Origin: Mycolicibacterium peregrinum
GTDB taxonomy: Bacteria; Actinomycetota; Actinomycetes; Mycobacteriales; Mycobacteriaceae
Direction: 5' to 3'
Assembly (NCBI RefSeq): GCF_001665785.1
Contig: NZ_LZSO01000039.1
Location: 1-64,000 of the forward strand
DNA length: 64,000 nt
The notes below the pieces were generated by a model. The model was given only the letters and a program-made list of their open reading frames with translations. It had not been told where the DNA came from and did not search any database. Both the position numbers and the translations under genes were made by a program. Below are positions 44,199-52,050 of the stretch, in pieces (positions within the stretch are counted from its first letter, which is position 1; each line of letters starts with the position of its first letter).

Positions 44199-45001
44199 CT
44201 ACTCGCCTCCGGCAGAGCATCGGCCGTGACCTGTTGCGGGTCGATCAGCCAAGAGTGTTCGAGTTCGTCGTCGGGCTGGTTCTTGATCGCTCGGTAGATG
44301 CAGACGTAGACGATGAATTGCCATGGTACGAACAGCGCCATCCCGAACCAGAACGTCATGATTCCGTTCCAGGCGAACGGACCCGAATTGGCGATCCACA
44401 CGGGTGCGGCGACCAGCTCTGACACGTACTGCCAAACGGTGTAGTAGCCCAGCCATTTCGGCAGGATGTTGTTCTCGTCCAGGATGATGGCCAGCCCGAA
44501 GGCCATCCACATCACGCAAAAGCATCCCAGCGAGCCGATGAACGCCAAGTAGCCGAAATCGTAGAGCATCGCCAGGACCGCCGGATCGTAGCCGGGGCGA
44601 AATGCTCCGAGTCCGAAGCAGAACAACGGGAAGAGCATGCCGACGATCGTGCCGGTGGTCGCCCCCATCATGAGGGTGTACCGAAATGCCGGACTGACCG
44701 ACATCCGCTTGATCTGGATGAGGTAACACGCATTGGATACCGGCCCCAGGCCGAACGTCAACGTCAGGATGGCGCAGGCGATCAGCAAGTTGGGAGACTG
44801 CATGAATTCGACAATCTGCGATTGCGGGCTGCTCGGCGAGCGTGGCGGCATCATCCCGCTCAACGGCACGAAGACCAGACCGAACAGGGTGAAGAAGATC
44901 GGGACCGACCAGAACGCGATCCACTGATCCAGCTTCTTGCTCTCGCGCCACGGGGAACGCCGGGGCCCGCACTGGGGTGTCGTGGCCACGTCCTGGGTCA
45001 T
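44195..45001 (-). CDS. multi-pass membrane protein, paralog of the upstream gene
   Basis: 268 residues from the ATG at 45001 (ATGA overlap with the gene above). About six TM helices. It shares with its upstream neighbour the block AFRPGYDPAVLAMLYDFGYLAFI, and SGPFAWNGIMTFWF later, so the pair arose by duplication. Acidic C-terminus (DDELEHSW). I do not recognise the family. Association with subunits III and IV suggests a membrane electron-transfer or gas-handling complex. Confidence 0.75.
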   Translation of the reverse strand: MTQDVATTPQCGPRRSPWRESKKLDQWIAFWSVPIFFTLFGLVFVPLSGMMPPRSPSSPQSQIVEFMQSPNLLIACAILTLTFGLGPVSNACYLIQIKRMSVSPAFRYTLMMGATTGTIVGMLFPLFCFGLGAFRPGYDPAVLAMLYDFGYLAFIGSLGCFCVMWMAFGLAIILDENNILPKWLGYYTVWQYVSELVAAPVWIANSGPFAWNGIMTFWFGMALFVPWQFIVYVCIYRAIKNQPDDELEHSWLIDPQQVTADALPEASR

Positions 45002-45726
45002 GCCAGGGCCTCGCGCTCTGCGCCTTGGCGTTGGACCACACCAAGCAGAACGATGAACATCACGACGACATACACGGCAAAAATGCTGAGCCGCAGGGTG
45101 AACGACAGAGCACCGTTCCACGCGAGCGGCCCTGACTTGTGCAGGATCGCGAACGCGCTCGGCACCAGCAGAACAGCGGTCGCGATGTTGAAGTGCGCCA
45201 CCCAGCGAGGAAAGATCGGTTCGGGCCGCGCATCCAGGTAGATGCTGGTGGCCAGGCAGAGGTTCTGCACGATGATCGTGCCGACCGGCGCGATGAAGAA
45301 AAACCACGCCATGTCGTTGAGCAGACTGATCAGCTGAGGATCGCGTTCGGGTCGAAACGCCGCCATGGCCCAGCAGTAGTCGGCGAGGATGAAAGCTGTG
45401 AGACCTACTCCGACACAAATGATGTAGGCGTAGGTGAAGACACTGCTCGACGTGGCGGTCCGGGAGATCTGCACGGCGGTCACCGCGAAGAGCGGAACCA
45501 ACGAGCAGGCAATGAGATTGCACAGGACCGCAACGCCGACTATCCCCGTGACATTCTCGGCGAAGAACGTCGCGACCTGTTCGGGTGTCAGTGCCGGCGG
45601 CAACGGTGGGGAGAACACGGGAAACAGCAGGAACGCCAGCACGAACAGCGCCGCCGCCGGCAGTGTGGTCCACAGCAGGATCCGTTGACCCTTGGTGTTC
45701 ATCGCTACAGATGTTGTTCTCGCCAT
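44998..45726 (-). CDS. multi-pass membrane protein, first gene of the oxidase-like operon
   Basis: 242 residues, about six TM helices. After TM1, FSPPLPPALTPEQVATFFAEN is extracytoplasmic. Later blocks AAFRPERDPQLISLLNDMAWFFFI and SGPLAWNGALSF match the next gene, showing paralogy. No heme-ligand pattern of subunit I and no CuA motif is visible. First gene of a four-gene operon; 298 nt separate it from a divergent TetR gene. Confidence 0.75.
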   Translation of the reverse strand: MARTTSVAMNTKGQRILLWTTLPAAALFVLAFLLFPVFSPPLPPALTPEQVATFFAENVTGIVGVAVLCNLIACSLVPLFAVTAVQISRTATSSSVFTYAYIICVGVGLTAFILADYCWAMAAFRPERDPQLISLLNDMAWFFFIAPVGTIIVQNLCLATSIYLDARPEPIFPRWVAHFNIATAVLLVPSAFAILHKSGPLAWNGALSFTLRLSIFAVYVVVMFIVLLGVVQRQGAEREALA

Positions 45727-45980
45727 GGTCCTGCCTGTCCGGATTGCTCCACCTCGGTCGACCGATCGGCGACCTTTGTCGTCAGGTATGTCACGAGCTT
45801 GCGACTACACCGGTGTCCCTAGATGTAGCACTCTCACTGACAGATGACAATGAAAATGAAAATTTGCCGTTCGGGTACGTGGCGTCAAACCACCCTCAAG
45901 ATCAGTTTGAACTGGGTATCTGTGTTCAGCTCGCCATGAACTCCATGCCTAACCGGTTACCACTTCGAAGTAGATCTCAA

Positions 45981-45992
45981 TGACAATGGTCA
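45981..45992. promoter_or_regulatory. possible TetR operator TGACAATGGTCA
   Basis: Short palindrome TGAC-AATG-GTCA, 32 nt before the TetR start, in the 298-nt spacer that separates the TetR and membrane-protein genes. A related GATGACAATG lies near 45845. Weak evidence. Confidence 0.3.
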
Positions 45993-46024
45993 GTAAATGA
46001 GGCTTCGTACTGCACAATGGACGG

Positions 46025-46633
46025 GTGCGAGACAGTGCGACGCAGCGCGAGGCCCAGCGTCGGCAGACGCGTGCCCGCCTGCTCGACGCCGCCATCGTCG
46101 AGTTTCGGCGTGCCGGTACCAACGCGGCCGACATCAATGCGATCGTCAAGGCCGCCGGTGTCGCGCGCAGCACCTTCTATTTCCATTTTCCGACCAAGGA
46201 GCACGTACTTCTTGAGTTGATCCGAAGGGATGAGGCGAGCCTCGCCGACGAACTGGGCCGGTTCCTCGACGCTCCCCACGACCTGGCTTCGGTGTTGAAG
46301 ACGATCGTCAGCTTGGTGATGGCGCTCGAAAGTCGCTGGGGCTCAGCCCTGTTCCACGACGTCATCGGTCTGTACCTGTCACCCACCCGGCCTGAACGGG
46401 AACAGTGGACCAGCCACCCGATCTTCCTGCTGCTCGCCGCCGAAATCGAGCGTGCGCGTATCCGTGGGGAACTCTACGACGACGTCGACGCCCACCACAG
46501 CGCAGCGTTCTTCCTCCTGGGTGTCTATGCACTGCTCACCACCGTCGGGGAATCCCGATCCGAACGCGACGTAGCACTGGAGAAGTTCGTGACCAGCACC
46601 CTGCGTAGCCTGCAGCCAGGGCGGGCCTCATAG
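46025..46633 (+). CDS. TetR-family transcriptional regulator
   Basis: 202 residues from a GTG start. HTH at about residues 12-58: RQTRARLLDAAIVEFRRAGTNAADINAIVKAAGVARSTFYFHFPTKEHVLLEL. The C-terminal ligand domain has ESRWGSALFHDVIGLYL. Divergent from the subunit III/IV-like operon, which it probably regulates. Confidence 0.9.
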   Translation: MRDSATQREAQRRQTRARLLDAAIVEFRRAGTNAADINAIVKAAGVARSTFYFHFPTKEHVLLELIRRDEASLADELGRFLDAPHDLASVLKTIVSLVMALESRWGSALFHDVIGLYLSPTRPEREQWTSHPIFLLLAAEIERARIRGELYDDVDAHHSAAFFLLGVYALLTTVGESRSERDVALEKFVTSTLRSLQPGRAS

Positions 46634-46700
46634 GACCCTCGGTTGAATCGATAATCCCGCCCCAACTCGATGTCGAACATACGGACCTCGGCTAGCCAGA

Positions 46701-46928
46701 AAGGTCCGTCCAGGACACGACGAACCGGACAGTGTCGACGACCGCTGCTACGGCTGGTGTGAGGATGCCGAATCCCTCAACAACACCCTCGACCGAACCC
46801 TCTACGGCGGACACATGACCGCCCACACCGCCACCCGCCAACACGGCGTGATGATCGGGTTTGCGCTGGGCCGCAACGTTATCGCCGCATTCATCCACCG
46901 AGGACACCAACAGTCCGCAGCAGCCTGA
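46701..46928 (+). pseudogene. C-terminal remnant of a mobile-element-type protein
   Basis: A stop-bounded frame with protein-like content, DDRCYGWCEDAESLNNTLDR, TLYGGHMTAHTATRQHGVMI and GFALGRN, ends at 46928 but has no start and no N-terminal partner. The style (EDAESLNxxLDxTLxGG...ARQH) recalls C-terminal ends of transposase or replication proteins in actinobacteria. It sits 180 nt from a tRNA gene. The identity is uncertain; 46634-47105 contains nothing else supportable. Confidence 0.35.
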
Positions 46929-47105
46929 GCCACCGCCAACCGGACACCTCTGCCTGTTGGCCAGTCACACACACCCCACGCAGCTCATCAGACACCCCAC
47001 AACACGAACCCGCCTCACGACCGCCCCGACGCCACCGATTCGATGCTCGGCGTCTAGCATGAGTCGTCCCTTAGGGTTGTAGACACCTATTTCGATAGGT
47101 CCCGA

Positions 47106-47178
47106 GCCCCCGTAGCTCAGGGGATAGAGCACGGCTCTCCTAAAGCCGGTGTCGCAGGTTCGAATCCTGCCGGGGGCA
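47106..47178 (+). tRNA. tRNA-Arg (anticodon CCT)
   Basis: 73-nt cloverleaf: acceptor GCCCCCG pairs with CGGGGGC, D-arm GCTC/GAGC, anticodon stem CGGCT/AGCCG with loop CTCCTAA (anticodon CCT), T-arm GCAGG-TTCGAAT-CCTGC and discriminator A. No CCA is encoded. It reads AGG codons. Confidence 0.97.
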
Positions 47179-47228
47179 CTCTTTGACCTGTATGACGTCG
47201 GCTGATGCCTGACACCGCGTAGGCACGC

Positions 47229-47666
47229 TCAGTTCCCCACCAGTGCCCGGCCACTGGCCTGCCAGGCCTTCATCCCACCTTTGAGTTCGACCACATCGGC
47301 GTAGCCCAGCGATTTCAGCGCTTCGGCGGCCGTCGCGCTCATGGGGCCCGTTCGGCAGTAGATCGCGATCGGAGTACCGCGATCGGCAGGCAGCCGATCG
47401 GACTGCTCGGTGATCCGATCGAACGGAATCGACAGGTCCGTACCGGCGATGTCGCCTTCGAAAGGCACGTGGACGTTGATTGTCACCCGATCGGATTCGG
47501 CTATGGCAGCGGCGAATTCGTCCGGGCTGACCAGCCGGTGGAGGGTGACGGCTGCCATGCCTGTTCCGGCAGGCGCGGCCGACGGCGACTCGGCCGTTGC
47601 GCCGCACGATGCCAGGGACATGGCGGCAACCACCGCCAGCGCACCGATGCACATCCTGGTGAACAT
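47229..47666 (-). CDS. rhodanese-domain lipoprotein
   Basis: 145 residues. Lipoprotein signal with lipobox LASC (AVVAAMSLASCGAT), then one rhodanese domain: LHRLVSPDEFAAAIAES, ending GYADVVELKGGMKAWQASGR. The active-site loop is CRTGPMS with the catalytic Cys, which can carry persulfide sulfur. It would act on the outer face of the membrane. A CsoR-type operator lies 10 nt upstream of the start. In other bacteria rhodaneses are under CstR (persulfide) or copper control, so a sulfur/copper stress role is likely. Confidence 0.88.
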   Translation of the reverse strand: MFTRMCIGALAVVAAMSLASCGATAESPSAAPAGTGMAAVTLHRLVSPDEFAAAIAESDRVTINVHVPFEGDIAGTDLSIPFDRITEQSDRLPADRGTPIAIYCRTGPMSATAAEALKSLGYADVVELKGGMKAWQASGRALVGN

Positions 47667-47675
47667 GCCGCAAGG

Positions 47676-47692
47676 ATACCCCCATGGGGTAC
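47676..47692. promoter_or_regulatory. CsoR-type operator before the rhodanese gene
   Basis: ATACCCC-CAT-GGGGTAC, one arm mismatch, ending 10 nt from the rhodanese ATG. Far from the main cluster but of identical geometry. Confidence 0.7.
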
Positions 47693-47905
47693 CCGCTCCC
47701 CACCCTCAAGTGGCGCTCGGCGGCCCTGTTGCATACCCCAGCGGCATGGAACGAAGCAAGGATTCATCGGCACTTCGTCGACCCAGTCGGCATTCGCCGC
47801 AAACAATGCTCCGATGTGTGCCGCTGCAACCTTGCCCGTGCAGTTTCGCCCAGGAGTCCACGCACGGAGTCGCCCCGCCGGCATCACATCACGTTGCGCT
47901 GCGGT

Positions 47906-48724
47906 CTAATTCAATCCGTTCGACAGGACCATCGACTCGCCGGTCTGCAGCCGCCCGCGATCCGACACCAGGTACAACACGGCTTCGGCCACATCCTGCG
48001 GCTCGAGCAGACCGGGCCGGGGCCGCCCTTGGGCGAACATCTCCTCGACGTCATCGAGACCCGGGTTCTCCAGGTCGGGCCGGATCACCTTGTAGGTCGC
48101 GGGGTTGTGGATCATCGGCGTGTTTACTCCGGACGGGAGGACCGCGTTGACGGTGATGCCGTAGTCGGCCACCTCGTATGCCACCGATTTCACCAGTGCC
48201 ACCACCCCGGCCTTCGCCGCCGCGTAATGACCCGAGTTGGTCGCGCCGGTGCCCGCGACAATCGACGAGGTCGCGACGATGCGCCCGGCCCGGCGTTCGA
48301 TCAGATGCGGCAGCACCGCCCGGAAGGTGTTGAACACCCCGGTCAGGTTGATGTCGATCATGGTCTGCCACCGCTGCGGCGACATGGTCGCGATCGGCTC
48401 ACTACTGGCGATCCCGGCATTGGCGAGCACCACGTCGATACCGCCGAACTCGGTGACCGCGGCATCCACCACCGACTGCATTGCGGCCAGGTCTCGGACG
48501 TCAGCGGTCACGGCCAGGCAGCGCCGGCCCAGCGCGGACACCTCCTCCTCGGTCCGCTTCAGGTCGGCCGGGGTCGACAGCGGATAGTCGACCGATTCGA
48601 CCGGCGCAGCGATGTCGCACATCACGACATCGGCTCCCTCACGCGCCAGCGTGAGGGCATGCGCACGGCCCTGCCCGCGCGCTCCCCCGGTGATCAAGGC
48701 CGTCTTGCCGTCCAGCGCTCCCAT
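47906..48724 (-). CDS. mycofactocin-type short-chain dehydrogenase
   Basis: 272 residues from the ATG at 48724. Nucleotide motif TGGARGQGRAHALTLAREGADVV with the GxRGQGR variant and the insert VDYPLSTPADLKRTEEEV typical of mycofactocin-coupled SDRs, which keep their nicotinamide cofactor bound. NAG at ANAGIAS, catalytic YxxxK in SGHYAAAKAG. Such enzymes oxidise alcohols with mycofactocin as acceptor. It stands alone; the substrate is not known. Upstream (48725-49037) I see only a promoter region for the next gene. Confidence 0.9.
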   Translation of the reverse strand: MGALDGKTALITGGARGQGRAHALTLAREGADVVMCDIAAPVESVDYPLSTPADLKRTEEEVSALGRRCLAVTADVRDLAAMQSVVDAAVTEFGGIDVVLANAGIASSEPIATMSPQRWQTMIDINLTGVFNTFRAVLPHLIERRAGRIVATSSIVAGTGATNSGHYAAAKAGVVALVKSVAYEVADYGITVNAVLPSGVNTPMIHNPATYKVIRPDLENPGLDDVEEMFAQGRPRPGLLEPQDVAEAVLYLVSDRGRLQTGESMVLSNGLN

Positions 48725-49037
48725 GCCCGCCCTTCCCGTTATTCGGCTTCTCGGATATTGACCCCCGGCACGGGCAAAATTCGTCGCCTCGGCCCGTCGC
48801 ACCACCTGACACGCGTGTCACACGGACCAGCTGGCAACACTCCGAGCAGGCGCCACGGAACCCTATTTTCTTTGGCAAATGAATTCAACGCTCTGACCGG
48901 GAAGGCTGCATCGAGAGCAAATTGGCTGCACCGTGAGGTTCCAGGCGATTCCCAGGAACATGATGAGATGCACTAATGTTATCTATAGACGGGGGTCTTG
49001 AGCTCGTACACAGCTAACAAACCCGGAGGCAAGAAAG

Positions 49038-49274
49038 ATGCGTTCGAAACTGAAGAAGGTCGCGGCAATCGGGCTGGGCACACTGGCCGTTCCCGTTGGC
49101 GTGGCGATGGCGGCAGCCGCTCCGGCCTCGGCAGGCCCAGAGGTCTGCGCGACCGGTCCCTATGGCTACGTGCAGGCATGTGTCGAGGGTCCCGGCTGGG
49201 GCCGCTGGAACGGCTGGGACAACGGCTGGCACGGCCGCGGCCATGGACACGGACACGGCGGCTGGGACGACTAA
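49038..49274 (+). CDS. small secreted Gly/His/Trp-rich protein
   Basis: 78 residues: signal peptide KKVAAIGLGTLAVPVGVAMA...ASA cleaved before GPEVCATG, then a disulfide-sized Cys pair (VCATGPYGYVQACVEG), and a C-terminus of GWGRWNGWDNGW and alternating GHGHGHGGW. The His/Gly tail may bind metal. It is followed by a strong hairpin. TATCTATAGA at about 48978-48987 could be its -10 region. Function unknown. Confidence 0.8.
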   Translation: MRSKLKKVAAIGLGTLAVPVGVAMAAAAPASAGPEVCATGPYGYVQACVEGPGWGRWNGWDNGWHGRGHGHGHGGWDD

Positions 49275-49292
49275 GTCGACTTGACCACGGGT

Positions 49293-49336
49293 AACGCCGT
49301 GGCGGGAATCTGAACCTGGATTCCCGCCACGGCGTT
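49293..49336. terminator. strong stem-loop terminator
   Basis: Perfect 18-bp stem (AACGCCGTGGCGGGAATC and its complement) with an 8-nt loop, 19 nt after the small secreted gene. The right side is followed by TCTCG, not a long T run, as is common in mycobacteria. Confidence 0.85.
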
Positions 49337-49387
49337 TCTCGTTGAACACCCTTTAGTCACTCTCTTAGTTGTAGTAGCGTCGCCGCC

Positions 49388-50602
49388 ATGGAGGACGTGT
49401 GGATTCTCGGCGGGTACCAGAGCGATTTCGCCCGCAATCTCAGCCGCGAGCAGGTCGACTTCGCCGGACTCACCCTCGAAGTCGTCGACCACACACTGAA
49501 CAGCGCCAGGATCGCGGCCGCCGACATCGGCGTCGTACACGTCGCAAACGCCTTCGGCGACCTGTTCGCCGGTCAGGCCCACCTCGGCGCCATGCCGGCC
49601 ACCGTGCACCCCGACCTGTGGGAAACGCCGGCATCCCGCCACGAGGCCGCTTGCGCTTCGGGCAGCGTCGCAACGCTGGCGGCTATCGCCGACCTGCGCT
49701 CGGGCGCCTACGACAGCGCCCTGGTCATCGGGGTGGAGCTGGAGAAGACAGTGCCCGGCGACACCGCCGCCGCGCACCTCGGCGCCGCGGCATGGACGGG
49801 CCACGAAGCCGACGACGCCCGGTTCATCTGGCCGTCGATGTTCTCCGACGTGGCCGACGCCTACGACCGGCGCTACGGTCTGGACGCCGCACATCTGCGC
49901 GCCATCGCCGCGCTGAACTTCCGCAACGCCAAGGCCAACCCCCACGCCCAAACCCGCGACTGGACGGTGCCCGACCCGCTCGGGGACGACGACGCCACCA
50001 ATCCGGTGGTGGCGGGACGACTGCGCCGCTTCGACTGCAGTCAGATGACCGACGGCGGAGCAGGACTGGTGCTGGTCAACGACGCCTACCTGCGCGCACA
50101 CCCGAACGTCCGCCCCATCGCCCGCATCGAGGGCTGGGGCCACTGCACCGTCGGTCTGGGTCTGCAACAGAAACTCGACCGCAGTGCGGCAGATCCGTAC
50201 CTGCTGCCCCATGTGCGCCAAGCGGTACTGGACGCTTTCGGCCGCGCCGGGGTGACGCTCGACGACGTCGACGGGTTCGAGGTCCACGATTGCTTCACCC
50301 CCAGCGAATACCTGGCCATCGACCACATCGGACTGACCGGCCCCGGCGAATCCTGGAAGGCCATCGAGAACGGTGAGATCGAGATCGGCGGACGACTGCC
50401 GATCAACCCCAGCGGCGGGCTGATCGGCGGCGGGCACCCGGTCGGCGCATCCGGGGTCCGGATGCTGCTCGACGCCGCCAAGCAGGTCAGCGCTGCCGCA
50501 GGGCCGTACCAGGTCGAGGGTGCAAAGACATTCGGCACCTTGAACTTCGGTGGCAGCACCGCCACCACCGTCAGCTTCGTCGTGGGAGGAGCCCAGCAAT
50601 GA
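49388..50602 (+). CDS. thiolase-superfamily protein (SCP2-type acetyl-CoA acetyltransferase)
   Basis: 404 residues. Nucleophile loop EAACASGSVA (Cys about 89), HDCFTPSEY (His about 300) and GGGHPVGASG (about 349) match the SCP2-thiolase group. The second catalytic Cys loop is replaced by FGTLNFGGSTATT, as in thiolase-like proteins that lack full thiolase chemistry. It could cleave or condense acyl-CoAs, or act with a DUF35 partner; none is nearby. The stop overlaps the next start (ATGA), so it is coupled to the carotenoid oxygenase. Confidence 0.87.
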   Translation: MEDVWILGGYQSDFARNLSREQVDFAGLTLEVVDHTLNSARIAAADIGVVHVANAFGDLFAGQAHLGAMPATVHPDLWETPASRHEAACASGSVATLAAIADLRSGAYDSALVIGVELEKTVPGDTAAAHLGAAAWTGHEADDARFIWPSMFSDVADAYDRRYGLDAAHLRAIAALNFRNAKANPHAQTRDWTVPDPLGDDDATNPVVAGRLRRFDCSQMTDGGAGLVLVNDAYLRAHPNVRPIARIEGWGHCTVGLGLQQKLDRSAADPYLLPHVRQAVLDAFGRAGVTLDDVDGFEVHDCFTPSEYLAIDHIGLTGPGESWKAIENGEIEIGGRLPINPSGGLIGGGHPVGASGVRMLLDAAKQVSAAAGPYQVEGAKTFGTLNFGGSTATTVSFVVGGAQQ

Positions 50603-52050
50603 ACACCGAGGTTGTGGCCAAATACCTGTCCACCCTGCCCGAGGACGACGACCACCCGTACCGCACCGGCGCGTGGCGGCCACAGACCACCGAATGGGAT
50701 GCCGACGACCTGCGGGTGATCGACGGCGAGATCCCGACCGACCTCGACGGTGTCTACCTGCGCAACACCGAGAACCCACTGCATCCGGCGTTGCAGACCT
50801 ACCACCCGTTCGACGGTGACGGCATGCTGCACATCGTCGGGTTCCGGGACGGAAAAGCGTTCTACCGCAACAGATTCATCCCCACCGACGGCCTGTTGGC
50901 CGAGATCGAGGCGGGCGGGCCGCTATGGCCGGGGATCGCCGAACCGATCGAACTGGCCAAACGCGACCACGGCTGGGGCGCGCGCACGCTGATGAAGGAC
51001 GCCTCCAGCACAGACGTGACGGTGCACCGTGGCGTCGCGCTCACCAGCTTCTACCAGTGCGGCGACCTGTACCGCCTCGACCCGTACACCGGCGACGCCC
51101 TGGGCAAGGAAGACTGGGGCGGGGCGTTCCCCGCCGAATGGGGCGTCTCGGCACACCCCAAGGCCGACGACGCCACCGGCGAACTCCTGTTCTTCAATTA
51201 CGGCAAGCAGGCGCCGTACATGCACTACGGCGTGGTGGACGCCGACAACCGCCTGGTGCACTATGTCGACGTCGAACTGCCCGGGCCCCGCCTGCCCCAC
51301 GACATGGCGTTCACCGAAAACTACGTGATTCTCAACGACTTTCCGTTGTTCTGGGATGCCAGGTTCCTCGAGAGCAACGTGCACCTGCCCAAGCTCCATC
51401 GCGACCTGCCGTCCCGGTTCGCCATCCTGCCCCGCCGCGGTGCACCGGGTGACGTCAAGTGGTTCGAGGCCGACACCACCTATGTCCTGCACTTCACCAA
51501 CGCCTACGAGGACGGCAACGAGATCGTGCTCGACGGGTTCTTCCAGGGCGACGCGACGCCCGCCCTGGCGCTGGACAAGATGCAGACCCGCCTGCACCGC
51601 TGGCGGTTCAACCTGGTGACCGGCCAGACCCGCGAAGAGCAATTGTCCGACAGCATCACCGAATTCGGCATGATCAACCCCGGCCACGCCGGGCGCGACT
51701 ACCGCTACGCCTACGCGGCTACCGGGAAACCGGGCTGGTTCCTGTTCGACGGGCTGGTCCGTCACGACCTGCACACCGGAGCCGAACAACGCTATGCCTT
51801 CGAAGACGGCGTGTACGGCAGCGAGACCGCCATGGCGCCGCGGGTGGGCAGCACCGGTGAGGACGACGGCTACCTGGTTACCATCACCACAGACATGAAC
51901 GACGACGCCTCGTACTGCCTGGTGTTCGACGCCGCCCGGGTTCCCGACGGTCCAGTGTGCAAACTTGCTCTGCCGGAACGGGTTTCCAGTGGAACCCACT
52001 CCACCTGGGCGCCGGGTGACCAGCTGCGCCGATGGCTGGTGCGTGACTGA
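50599..52050 (+). CDS. carotenoid cleavage oxygenase-family dioxygenase
   Basis: 483 residues, beta-propeller family. The four Fe(II)-binding His are in VSAHPKAD (about 186), LPHDMAF (about 234), LHFTNAY (about 298) and SGTHSTW (about 468). N-terminal GEIPTDLDGVYLRNTENP and YHPFDGDGMLH are typical. These enzymes split C=C bonds of carotenoids or stilbene-type phenylpropenes using O2. Pairing with a thiolase-like gene favours a degradative pathway of an aromatic or isoprenoid compound; the substrate is open. Confidence 0.92.
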   Translation: MNTEVVAKYLSTLPEDDDHPYRTGAWRPQTTEWDADDLRVIDGEIPTDLDGVYLRNTENPLHPALQTYHPFDGDGMLHIVGFRDGKAFYRNRFIPTDGLLAEIEAGGPLWPGIAEPIELAKRDHGWGARTLMKDASSTDVTVHRGVALTSFYQCGDLYRLDPYTGDALGKEDWGGAFPAEWGVSAHPKADDATGELLFFNYGKQAPYMHYGVVDADNRLVHYVDVELPGPRLPHDMAFTENYVILNDFPLFWDARFLESNVHLPKLHRDLPSRFAILPRRGAPGDVKWFEADTTYVLHFTNAYEDGNEIVLDGFFQGDATPALALDKMQTRLHRWRFNLVTGQTREEQLSDSITEFGMINPGHAGRDYRYAYAATGKPGWFLFDGLVRHDLHTGAEQRYAFEDGVYGSETAMAPRVGSTGEDDGYLVTITTDMNDDASYCLVFDAARVPDGPVCKLALPERVSSGTHSTWAPGDQLRRWLVRD

